Below are positions 1-6,073 of a stretch of 10,500 nucleotides of DNA, piece after piece; position 1 is the first letter of the stretch, and every line of letters starts with the position of its first letter. Both the position numbers and the translations under genes were made by a program. The notes under the pieces were generated by a model. It had not been told where the DNA came from. It saw only the letters and a list, made by a program, of their open reading frames with translations, and did not search any database. Origin of the DNA: an uncultured Clostridia bacterium (GTDB lineage Bacteria > Bacillota > Clostridia > Lachnospirales > Lachnospiraceae); the NCBI GenBank assembly GCA_947088195.1, contig CAMUFS010000083.1, forward strand, positions 1-10,500. Direction: 5' to 3'.

Positions 1-858
1 TGGCCGCCACGCTTCAAGGACAGCCATCCTATTTGCATCAGTCTGAACCGAGCCAAAACGAATCTGCAGTAAAATAAAATATATTACCGCCACCAGATAA
101 ACAGGAGCTGTCACAAGAAACCGATAATTTAAAAGAATATTGCTTCCTTTATTCCAAACCACATCAAAAAGAATCATGCCAATTAGCAGAACTACCACAA
201 ACCCTGATGCCATCAGACTGCTCATTGCTGATAAGAAGAATCCCACCGCTGTCAATAGATAAGTAAAAAACCCTCTTTTTCTTTCATAATGACGCAGAGC
301 ACCCAACATAAAGATCGCCACTCCCAGATTGGCCAGATTATTATTGGTAATGCCAGAGCCAAATACAGCAAGCATCGGCAAAAAGGAAGCGGCCACAGCA
401 TATATCCCATGAACAAGACAGGAGCTTGTCAGCCTGCCAAGCCGCGTACAACCAATATATAAAATCAAAAGCATCACAAGCCCCGTTAAATAAAGATTTA
501 CCGTTTTCAGTCTGTCCTGATCCACATATACAAAATGCCCTTCTTCTGACTTCTCTGTGACAATACCGCTTACTAAATGCAAAAACATATAATAGAGCGG
601 CGGATTTTTTATATTGCAGACACGATCCTTGATCACATACTGACAAATACCATCCTCCAATTCTGTCCTTTCTTCACACAAGCCCATCTCTTCCCATTTA
701 GGAATCAGTTTGCCCGGATTCTCTTCTATATACACGAGATAAGAAATATGTGCTTCCTCATTTGGCACATATCCCAATGCCTCCCTATAATAGAACATCC
801 GAAACAAAAAAAATAAAAATACCAATCCATAGATTACAAAAATTGCGCCCTTTCTCAT
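1..858 (-). CDS. GT-C-like polytopic membrane glycosyltransferase, N-terminal part (runs off window)
   Basis: This reading frame is open for 286 codons from the ATG at 858 to the left edge, so the C-terminus is missing. Residues 5-22 form a membrane segment. An outside loop follows with PNEEAH (32-37) and, after a polar stretch, NPPLYY (85-90). Several more hydrophobic segments lie at about 121-136, 150-170, 176-188, 198-232 and 247-266. An acidic loop after the first membrane helix, then a P-P-L-Y-Y motif, is the pattern of lipid-linked-sugar-dependent GT-C enzymes and of the DUF2142 family; the exact family is inference. The start lies one base after the stop of the upstream glycosyltransferase and has GGGAG five bases before it, so the two are translationally coupled. 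It probably transfers a sugar from a polyprenyl-phosphate donor, made by its upstream neighbour, to a surface glycan. A flippase-like or unassigned membrane protein is the alternative. Confidence 0.8.
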   Translation of the reverse strand, partial: MRKGAIFVIYGLVFLFFLFRMFYYREALGYVPNEEAHISYLVYIEENPGKLIPKWEEMGLCEERTELEDGICQYVIKDRVCNIKNPPLYYMFLHLVSGIVTEKSEEGHFVYVDQDRLKTVNLYLTGLVMLLILYIGCTRLGRLTSSCLVHGIYAVAASFLPMLAVFGSGITNNNLANLGVAIFMLGALRHYERKRGFFTYLLTAVGFFLSAMSSLMASGFVVVLLIGMILFDVVWNKGSNILLNYRFLVTAPVYLVAVIYFILLQIRFGSVQTDANRMAVLEAWRP

Positions 859-859
859 A

Positions 860-1795
860 TCAGCTCCCCATCTTCTTAAGCTTGAGTAAATTGAGATACA
901 ATTCAAAAAGCTGCCTGTGCCTCTTTCCTACCACATCCAGAATCATCCCACAGCTAAGCAGCAAAAGACCCGATATCATCAGAAAACCAGAAACAATCAA
1001 AGTTGGAAATCTAGGCACAACATGTGTCTGAAAATATTCCAGAAGCACCGGAAAAAACATACCCATACTCACAAGCATACAAATAACAGACAACACGCCA
1101 AAAAACATCATTGGCTTATAGTCCTTAAACAAAGCTATAATGGTCCTTATCACACGAACCCCATCTCTTATCGTATTTAATTTTGATGTGCTTCCCTCTG
1201 GCCTGTCCCGGTATTCCACCGGAAGCTCCACCACACGAAAATTTTTGTCCAATGTATGAATGCTCATCTCCGTCTCAATCTCAAATCCTTTGGAAAGCAC
1301 AGGAAAGCTCTTTACAAATTCCCAGCTAAAGGCCCGGTAGCCGGTCATAATATCCCGAATATGACTGTGAAATAAAATATTGATCGCCGCGCAGACAAAA
1401 TAATTGCCCATATTGTGCATCGGTCTTTGATTTACCTGATAATATGTGGCGGAAAGTCTGTCCCCAATTACCATATCTGCCCTGTCGCAAAGAATCTCCT
1501 CTGCCATGCTGCCTGCCACTTCCGCCGGATACGTGTCATCTCCGTCCGCCATAATATAGCAATCCGCATCAATATCCCGAAACATACTTCTTATTACATT
1601 CCCTTTTCCCTGCCGATATTCTCTGCGGACAATGGCTCCCGCCCGCTTCGCTGCCTCCGCTGTCTGATCCGTAGAATTATTATCATAGACATAGATAACT
1701 GCCTCTGGTAATGCTGCCTTAAAATCCCTCACTACCTTCTCAATCGTCCTAGCCTCATTATAACAGGGAAGAAGAACTGCTATTTTATCTCTCAT
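860..1795 (-). CDS. Family 2 glycosyltransferase, polyprenyl-phosphate (DPM1-like) type with two C-terminal membrane helices
   Basis: The 311-residue protein starts with a GT-A fold: PCYNEA (10-15), the nucleotide-binding DNNSTD (38-43) and the metal-binding DGDD (84-87). RQGKGN (61-66) and the later MTGYRAF are also typical of dolichol/polyprenyl-phosphate sugar synthases. Two hydrophobic segments, at about 233-256 and 264-287, anchor the C-terminus. Enzymes of this kind move a hexose from a nucleotide sugar to undecaprenyl phosphate on the cytoplasmic face, giving a lipid-linked donor for GT-C enzymes. The next gene looks like such a GT-C protein, which supports a donor-acceptor pair; that pairing is inference. 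The ATG has AGGAG five bases upstream, and the gene lies 18 bases after rfbD, so the two are probably one operon. The sugar (glucose, mannose, GlcNAc or other) cannot be read from the sequence. Confidence 0.9.
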   Translation of the reverse strand: MRDKIAVLLPCYNEARTIEKVVRDFKAALPEAVIYVYDNNSTDQTAEAAKRAGAIVRREYRQGKGNVIRSMFRDIDADCYIMADGDDTYPAEVAGSMAEEILCDRADMVIGDRLSATYYQVNQRPMHNMGNYFVCAAINILFHSHIRDIMTGYRAFSWEFVKSFPVLSKGFEIETEMSIHTLDKNFRVVELPVEYRDRPEGSTSKLNTIRDGVRVIRTIIALFKDYKPMMFFGVLSVICMLVSMGMFFPVLLEYFQTHVVPRFPTLIVSGFLMISGLLLLSCGMILDVVGKRHRQLFELYLNLLKLKKMGS

Positions 1796-1813
1796 CCATT
1801 CTCCTAAAAGTGC

Positions 1814-2674
1814 CTAAGCTAAGCCCCTCTCCTTCTCATCCTTCATATACTCTGCAATAGCCGCCTGCCAGTCCGCCGCCATATAGCCACATGTCAGCTT
1901 AAGCATATAATTGTCAAGAACAGAATATGCTGGACGCTTTGCCGGGGCATTATACTCCTCTGTTGTGATCCTTTTTACTCTTGTATTTTTGCCCGCCAGC
2001 CGGAAAATTTCCTCCGCAAAATCCGCCCAACTACATATGCCCTCACAGGTTCCGTGAAATAACCCATAATTCTCTGTCCAGATAAGAGTATCTATAATTC
2101 TTGCCAGCTCCATTGCGCTGGTGGGGCTGCCAAATTGATCCTTGACAACACTCACCTCATCCCTTGCATCTGACAAGCGAAGCATTGTCCGAACAAAGTT
2201 TTTGCCATCTCCATAGAGCCATGCCGTGCGCACAATAAAATAATTCTCTGCAAACTGCTCCACAAATCGCTCACCGGCAAGCTTTGTCTTCCCATACATT
2301 CCCTGCGGATCTGGCTTATCAAACTCTGTATATGGTGTATTGCCATCACCGGCAAATACATAATCCGTAGAAATATGCATAAGCTTCGCCCCTGTCTCTC
2401 TTGCAGCAATACTCAGATTCCTTGGCCCAATCGCATTGATGCGATAGGCACTATCCACTTCTGTCTCACATGCATCCACTCCCGTGTGAGCCGCACAATT
2501 TATAATAGCATAGGGCTTGACTTCCCGAACCAGAGCTAATGTCTTATCAATATCTGTAATATCAAGCTCCTTCACATCTGTATTTACCATCTCAATATCT
2601 GTATGATTCCCATACATAAGATTGATCGCCCTTCCAAGCTGCCCATTGCATCCAGTTACAATTATCTTTTTCAT
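1814..2674 (-). CDS. rfbD: dTDP-4-dehydrorhamnose reductase
   Basis: RfbD/RmlD reduces dTDP-4-dehydro-L-rhamnose to dTDP-L-rhamnose with NAD(P)H, the last step in making the rhamnose donor for surface polysaccharides. The 286-residue length is normal. The Rossmann nucleotide-binding motif TGCNGQLG lies at 7-14, CAAHTGVDACE (60-70) matches the conserved AAYT-VD-AE region, STDYVF is at 102-107, and the catalytic YGKTK (Tyr127, Lys131) is present. These are the expected short-chain dehydrogenase features. GAGGG stands eight bases before the ATG. The usual partners rfbA, rfbB and rfbC are not in the window, so dTDP-4-dehydrorhamnose must come from genes elsewhere. The gene heads an operon with two glycosyltransferase-type genes, and a rhamnosyltransferase-like gene lies about 2.5 kb upstream. 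Its promoter region is the AT-rich part of the gap at 2675-2880. Confidence 0.95.
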   Translation of the reverse strand: MKKIIVTGCNGQLGRAINLMYGNHTDIEMVNTDVKELDITDIDKTLALVREVKPYAIINCAAHTGVDACETEVDSAYRINAIGPRNLSIAARETGAKLMHISTDYVFAGDGNTPYTEFDKPDPQGMYGKTKLAGERFVEQFAENYFIVRTAWLYGDGKNFVRTMLRLSDARDEVSVVKDQFGSPTSAMELARIIDTLIWTENYGLFHGTCEGICSWADFAEEIFRLAGKNTRVKRITTEEYNAPAKRPAYSVLDNYMLKLTCGYMAADWQAAIAEYMKDEKERGLA

Positions 2675-2727
2675 TCAACATTCCCTCACTTATCTATAAT
2701 ATCTTTGCTTATTTTATACAATATTTC

Positions 2728-2757
2728 AGATTATAGCAAGCCGTTTTCCTTCAAGAA
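2728..2757 (-). promoter_or_regulatory. Promoter candidate for rfbD, proximal, extended -10
   Basis: On the minus strand TATAAT occupies 2735-2730, preceded by TG and one base, giving the extended -10 TGCTATAAT. The -35 is poor: TTCTTG at 2757-2752 with a 16-base spacer is the best fit. A start near 2723 would give a leader of about 50 bases. An extended -10 can make up for a weak -35. Confidence 0.5.
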
Positions 2758-2818
2758 CAAAGGCTCTGTATATCCTAATTTTCTTTTCTGACAATAATAC
2801 TCTTTCCTAAAATATAAT

Positions 2819-2849
2819 AGATTATAGCATACCTATATACTTTTTTAAA
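2819..2849 (-). promoter_or_regulatory. Promoter candidate for rfbD, distal, extended -10
   Basis: TATAAT on the minus strand at 2826-2821 is again preceded by TGC. A weak -35, TTTAAA at 2849-2844, has a 17-base spacer. The 11-mer AGATTATAGCA, read on the plus strand, occurs identically at 2728-2738 and 2819-2829, so the -10 region appears twice, 91 bases apart. A start near 2814 would give a leader of about 140 bases. Confidence 0.4.
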
Positions 2850-2880
2850 GCTTCTTATCCATATTTTCCCTTTTATATTA

Positions 2881-3053
2881 ATCGAGTAGGGATGCTTTTC
2901 TCACCTGCTCGCGCGCCGGGCACCTGTCAGCTTGGCGGCCATATTTCCTTTCGGTGCCCGTGTGCAATCGAGTAGGGAAGTCTTTATCTCCCTGCTCGCC
3001 ACGCGACCTGTGCGCCACGTTAGTGACATATTTCCTCTGCACAGGTCTGCGCA
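2881..3053. repeat. Tandem pair of structured GC-rich repeat units (86 + 87 bases)
   Basis: Unit 1 (2881-2966) and unit 2 (2967-3053) both open with ATCGAGTAGGGA and close with TGTGCA or TGCGCA. Each folds into two hairpins. Stem A pairs GAGTAGG (2884-2890) with CCTGCTC (2904-2910) in unit 1, and the nine-base pair GAGTAGGGA (2970-2978) with TCCCTGCTC (2989-2997) in unit 2. Stem B is CGGGCACC/GGTGCCCG (2917-2924 with 2953-2960) in unit 1 and GACCTGTGC/GCACAGGTC (3005-3013 with 3039-3047) in unit 2. The stem B sequences differ while pairing is kept; the loops share CATATTTCCT, and a single T bulge follows stem B in both. The region is more GC-rich than its surroundings. It may be a dispersed intergenic repeat or a structured RNA. 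I do not recognise a named family. The T-G pair in stem A is a good wobble only in a plus-strand RNA. Confidence 0.8.
2901..3029 (-). other. Possible 42-codon small ORF inside the tandem repeat (probably not a gene)
   Basis: On the minus strand the shared loop reads AGGAAATATG in both units, an SD-like purine run just before an ATG. Because the two ATGs (3029 and 2942) are 87 bases apart, the frame opened in unit 2 runs through unit 1 and stops at 2903-2901. The product would be 42 residues, basic, beginning MSLTWRTGRVASR and ending MAAKLTGARRASR. No known domain is visible. Stem B encloses each SD and ATG. I treat this as a probable by-product of the repeat and list it because the frame and SD occur in both units. 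Confidence 0.12.
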
Positions 3054-3054
3054 T

Positions 3055-3088
3055 AAAAGAGCGGCGAATCTCTGCGATTCTGCCGCTC
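3055..3088 (-). terminator. Rho-independent terminator of leuA
   Basis: GAGCGGCGAATC (3059-3070) pairs with GATTC-T-GCCGCTC (3076-3088), a 12-bp stem with one bulged base and a five-base loop. Reading the minus strand, the stem is followed at once by TTTT (3058-3055), as expected for an intrinsic terminator. It lies about 90 bases after the leuA stop. On the plus strand the same hairpin is followed, after the short inverted repeat TATAGCACTATA, by TTTTTT, so weak termination of any rightward transcript is also possible. Confidence 0.85.
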
Positions 3089-3126
3089 CTATAGCACTAT
3101 ATTTTTTAACCCATCGGTCCAGAAAA

Positions 3127-3166
3127 CTAGCTAACTGCTCCTCGTGAAAACAATGTCAGCCCTCCT
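3127..3166 (-). other. Consensus Shine-Dalgarno with an 8-codon TTG reading frame, downstream of leuA
   Basis: Minus-strand AGGAGG at 3166-3161 is a perfect ribosome binding site, but no gene follows it. Seven bases later TTG at 3153 starts eight codons (FSRGAVS after the start) and a TAG at 3129-3127. The site sits between the leuA stop and the leuA terminator. It may be chance, the remnant of a lost gene, or part of the neighbouring repeat. Confidence 0.15.
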
Positions 3167-3179
3167 GTATATTTACCAA

Positions 3180-4841
3180 TCACAACGTTTCGCTCAACCG
3201 ATTGACTGCACAGAAAAGTGCTCGAATCGATGCTCTTGTAATATTAGAACTAATTCCTACTCCATAGGTCACTTTTCCTGAATCCATATCCATCAAATGA
3301 ATATACGCTGCCGCCTGTGCCATAGAGCCAGACTGCAATGCATGCTCAGAATAATCCAAAACCTTGACATTTCTTCCTATCTTTGCCTCAAGCGCATTCT
3401 TTACGGCATCGATCGGCCCATTTCCCTCTGCCTCATTTGTCACAAGAGAATCATGATCCTCAAATTCCAAAGCCACATGGGTATCCTTATCATCAATATC
3501 TGTATAACGGCATCTTAAGAAATGATAAGGCTGTTTTCTCTCCAGATATTGTTCCCTGAAATTTTCCATAATCTGATCCGGCGCCACCTCACCCTGACGC
3601 TCCGCAATCGCCTGAATTACATCAGCAAACTCTCTATGCATCCCTTTTGGCAGCTTAAAGCCAAAATAAGTATCCATCACAAATGCAACGCCGCCCTTGC
3701 CAGACTGGCTGTTAATTCTCACGACAGGCTCATACTCTCTGCCAATATCAACCGGATCAATCGGGAGATACGGAACTGCCCAGACGCCATCCCCGCGCTC
3801 CTTCATCGCTGTCATGCCCTTGTTGATCGCATCCTGATGAGAGCCAGAAAACGCCGTAAATACCAGCTTTCCAGCATATGGATGTCGAATGTGCACTGGT
3901 ATCTTACAACAGCGCTCATATACTTCAATAATCTCATTGATATGCTCCAGATTTAACTCTGGATCAATCCCTTGGGAAAACATATTATATGCGATATTCA
4001 CAATATCTACATTTCCTGTTCTCTCTCCATTTCCGAACAGTGTCCCCTCCACACGGTCCGCACCAGCCAACAAAGCAAGCTCTGCAGAAGCCACACCAGT
4101 CCCTCTGTCATTATGTGGATGAACACTCAAGATTATGCTATCCCTATTCTTAAAGTGCTTGTGCATCCACTCAATCTGATCCGCGTAGACATTAGGTGTT
4201 GTCATCTCAACGGTAGATGGCAGATTAAAGATAATCTTTTTGTCCGGTGTCGGCTGCCATACATCCTGAACAGCGCTGCAAACCTCCAGCGCATACGGAA
4301 GCTCTGTGCCTGTAAAGCTCTCCGGGGAATACTCCAATATAATTTCGCCGTCAAACGCTTCCGTGTACTTCTTTACAAGCTCTGCGCCAGTAATTGCAAT
4401 CTGCTTGATCTCTTCCTTATTCATATGGAATACAACATCACGCTGTAAGGTGGAGGTGGAATTATAAATATGAACGATCGCTCTCTTAATTCCCTGCAAT
4501 GCCTCAAAAGTTCTCTCAATCAGTTCCTTCCTGCACTGCACCAGAACCTGAACCGTCACATCATCTGGTATCAAGGCTCTGTCCACTAATTGTCTTAAAA
4601 AGTCATATTCAATCTGAGAGGCGGACGGAAATCCAACTTCAATCTCCTTAAAACCCAGCTTCACCAGCATGGAGAACATCTCAATCTTCTCCTCCACAAC
4701 CATTGGCTCCACCAATGCCTGATTTCCATCTCTCAAATCCACACTGCACCATATGGGTGCTTTCTGAATCTCTTTGTTTGGCCACTCTCTTTCCGGCATA
4801 TATACAACCGGCACTCTCTGATATTTCTTATAATTCAACAT
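3180..4841 (-). CDS. leuA: 2-isopropylmalate synthase
   Basis: LeuA condenses acetyl-CoA with 2-oxoisovalerate to 2-isopropylmalate, the committed step of leucine synthesis in the cytoplasm. I start it at 4841 (MLNYKKYQRV, 553 residues) because AGGAGG lies exactly six bases upstream at 4853-4848; the in-frame ATG at 4865 is ahead of that site and has none of its own. The TIM-barrel catalytic domain shows DLRDGNQ (35-41), the metal ligands HPHND (241-245) and the glycine-rich GNGERTGNVD (270-279). The C-terminal allosteric LeuA dimer domain, about 430-553, includes GNGPIDAV (473-480); leucine feedback acts here in the family. The length of about 550-560 fits the longer bacterial type. leuB, leuC and leuD are not adjacent. 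The gene has its own promoter and leader upstream and a terminator downstream, so it is probably a single-gene unit set among glycan genes. Confidence 0.97.
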   Translation of the reverse strand: MLNYKKYQRVPVVYMPEREWPNKEIQKAPIWCSVDLRDGNQALVEPMVVEEKIEMFSMLVKLGFKEIEVGFPSASQIEYDFLRQLVDRALIPDDVTVQVLVQCRKELIERTFEALQGIKRAIVHIYNSTSTLQRDVVFHMNKEEIKQIAITGAELVKKYTEAFDGEIILEYSPESFTGTELPYALEVCSAVQDVWQPTPDKKIIFNLPSTVEMTTPNVYADQIEWMHKHFKNRDSIILSVHPHNDRGTGVASAELALLAGADRVEGTLFGNGERTGNVDIVNIAYNMFSQGIDPELNLEHINEIIEVYERCCKIPVHIRHPYAGKLVFTAFSGSHQDAINKGMTAMKERGDGVWAVPYLPIDPVDIGREYEPVVRINSQSGKGGVAFVMDTYFGFKLPKGMHREFADVIQAIAERQGEVAPDQIMENFREQYLERKQPYHFLRCRYTDIDDKDTHVALEFEDHDSLVTNEAEGNGPIDAVKNALEAKIGRNVKVLDYSEHALQSGSMAQAAAYIHLMDMDSGKVTYGVGISSNITRASIRALFCAVNRLSETL

Positions 4842-5021
4842 GATATTCCTCCTATTCTCATTCATCTGTCTACATTAACATTAATCCAAATCGCCTGAAA
4901 AGGCGCCAGATAGTCGGTATATCACGCTGTACCTCTTAACGATAAATAATATGGCATTGTCTATTCGAGCCCCATCCTTATCTACCTCTTTCTAACTGGA
5001 CACACCAGTTTATCTAATTTT
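4842..5021 (-). promoter_or_regulatory. leuA 5' leader, about 180 nt, with hairpins
   Basis: From the predicted start near 5021 to the ATG, the minus-strand leader holds a 6-bp hairpin AACTGG/CCAGTT (5010-4994), a 5-bp hairpin CGCCT/AGGCG with loop TTTC (4905-4892), and a possible long-range pairing GATAA/TTATC between them. I looked for the T-box sequence AGGGTGGNACCGCG and did not find it; GAGGTACAGCG is only a faint resemblance. There is no U-tract terminator. A short frame, MPYYLSLRGTA, has two Leu codons but no ribosome binding site. The leader may regulate leuA, but I can assign no class to it. Confidence 0.4.
4848..4853 (-). promoter_or_regulatory. leuA ribosome binding site (decides the start)
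   Basis: A perfect AGGAGG on the minus strand lies six bases before the ATG at 4841. It rules out the longer reading frame beginning at 4865. Confidence 0.9.
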
Positions 5022-5027
5022 CCTCTG

Positions 5028-5056
5028 ATTATAACATTATTGTCCCAAAACCGCAA
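5028..5056 (-). promoter_or_regulatory. leuA promoter
   Basis: Minus-strand TATAAT at 5033-5028 is preceded by TGT, giving the extended -10 TGTTATAAT. TTGCGG at 5056-5051 serves as -35 with an ideal 17-base spacer. The expected start is near 5021. The promoter lies in the gap after the glycosyltransferase stop at 5132, so leuA need not depend on read-through from glmM. Confidence 0.75.
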
Positions 5057-5083
5057 GACATTTTTGCAAAACACCTTCTCATA

Positions 5084-5121
5084 ATCCTCCACCACTAAGC
5101 GGAAGCACAGTGACGGAGAAT
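5084..5121 (-). other. 13-bp hairpin just after the glycosyltransferase stop
   Basis: Bases 5084-5096 pair with 5109-5121 around a 12-base loop. In the minus-strand RNA all 13 positions pair if three or so G-U wobbles are allowed; in a plus-strand RNA those become A-C mismatches. This favours a role at the 3' end of the glmM-glycosyltransferase transcript. No proper U-tract follows, so it is at best a weak terminator, or an mRNA-end stabiliser. Confidence 0.45.
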
Positions 5122-5131
5122 ACTGTTGATT

Positions 5132-6073
5132 TTACTGTGCAGACCACCTCTTCAACCAGTAATTTTTATTATTTGTCAAATGTAATATCCACCTTCTTGG
5201 TATTCTCTTATAATGCCTGCCCAACTGATACCCTGTGTATTTTGCTATGCTATTTAGGAAAAGGGAAGGTATCAGATACCATCTTTTGGTTTTTATAAGA
5301 TATTCTGCGGTTGCTTTTACCATGCGAATCCCTTCTGTCTCGGATGATATTCCGGCAAAGGTCTGTGGATTCTGTTCTTGCGATACAGCTAGATCAAAGT
5401 TTCTCCGAAGCTGTTGCATACTGGTATAATTGTGTGAATGGTATACTCTCGCGTCAGCAGCATAGTATACGGCCTTTCCCGCATCTAATGCTTTTCTGGC
5501 AAATATCATATCTTCATTGAAGATCGCGCTTCTAGGGAATCCGCCAAGCAAGAGATAATCGGATCGTCTGTAGATAGCACAGACATCCGAGCAGAAAAAT
5601 GCCTTGATTCCAAGTGTCTCAATCTCTTTTTTGGTTTTTTTGACACTCTCTTTTGGATAATTAAAGCTTCTAGTATAAGCATCCACGGGACTGCTGCCCA
5701 GATTGGGAAGCTGCCTTGCATATGCTACTGCAATCTGTGGATCCTTCATTGCATAGTACATCCTGCTAAGAAGCCTCTCATCTGCCGGAACTGCATCCTG
5801 TGTCATAAACACCATATATTCCGCTGTGGAAAGCTCTGCTCCCATGCATCTGGTGCCTCCGTGATCATACTCACATTCTCTTATATGATAGACCTCTGCT
5901 TCTGGTATATCCTTGATCCATTCCTTCCTCCAGTGCTGCCGCCCTGTATTTAATAAAATAATACGAGACGGCGGCAATATCTGGCGGTGAAGCCCTACTA
6001 ATAAATGTCTAAATTTTTTGTCTGGCTTATAGACTGTTATAATAACATCTATTTCTGGCTGTTTATGCCTCAT
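5132..6073 (-). CDS. Family 2 glycosyltransferase, rhamnosyltransferase-like
   Basis: The 313-residue protein opens with VIITVYKPD (10-18), the nucleotide-sugar pocket of GT2 enzymes. EYDHGGTR (68-75) and TQDAVP (91-96, in the DXD position) follow, then FCSDVCAIYRRSDYLLLGGF, NEDM (186-189) with the likely catalytic acid pair, and DARVYHSHNYT (207-217). The F/Y-DHGGTR, TQDA and YHSHNY combination is typical of bacterial rhamnosyltransferases, and dTDP-rhamnose synthesis (rfbD) is encoded nearby, so dTDP-L-rhamnose is the likely donor. The acceptor is unknown. No clear membrane helix is present, so it acts in the cytoplasm or at the inner membrane face. The ATG lies inside the last codons of glmM (11-base overlap) and is preceded by AAGGAAAAGGG, pointing to coupled translation. 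Confidence 0.85.
   Translation of the reverse strand: MRHKQPEIDVIITVYKPDKKFRHLLVGLHRQILPPSRIILLNTGRQHWRKEWIKDIPEAEVYHIRECEYDHGGTRCMGAELSTAEYMVFMTQDAVPADERLLSRMYYAMKDPQIAVAYARQLPNLGSSPVDAYTRSFNYPKESVKKTKKEIETLGIKAFFCSDVCAIYRRSDYLLLGGFPRSAIFNEDMIFARKALDAGKAVYYAADARVYHSHNYTSMQQLRRNFDLAVSQEQNPQTFAGISSETEGIRMVKATAEYLIKTKRWYLIPSLFLNSIAKYTGYQLGRHYKRIPRRWILHLTNNKNYWLKRWSAQ

Noticed and set aside
341..646. Minus-strand 101-codon frame near the left end
   Set aside because: It is an off-frame shadow of the GT-C-like gene, whose own frame is open from 858 to the edge.
2881..3053. Possible CRISPR array
   Set aside because: Only two long units, with variable stems rather than identical repeats and unique spacers; no cas gene nearby.
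2932..3147. Plus-strand 71-codon open frame across the tandem repeat
   Set aside because: It spans both repeat hairpins and the leuA terminator, has no ribosome binding site, and gives a composition explained by the structured repeat.
4842..4865. Longer LeuA start at 4865 (MNENRRNI)
   Set aside because: The AGGAGG at 4853-4848 lies downstream of this ATG and is perfectly spaced for 4841.
4842..5021. T-box leucine riboswitch before leuA
   Set aside because: The AGGGTGGNACCGCG signature and the terminator/antiterminator pair are missing; GAGGTACAGCG is too weak a match.
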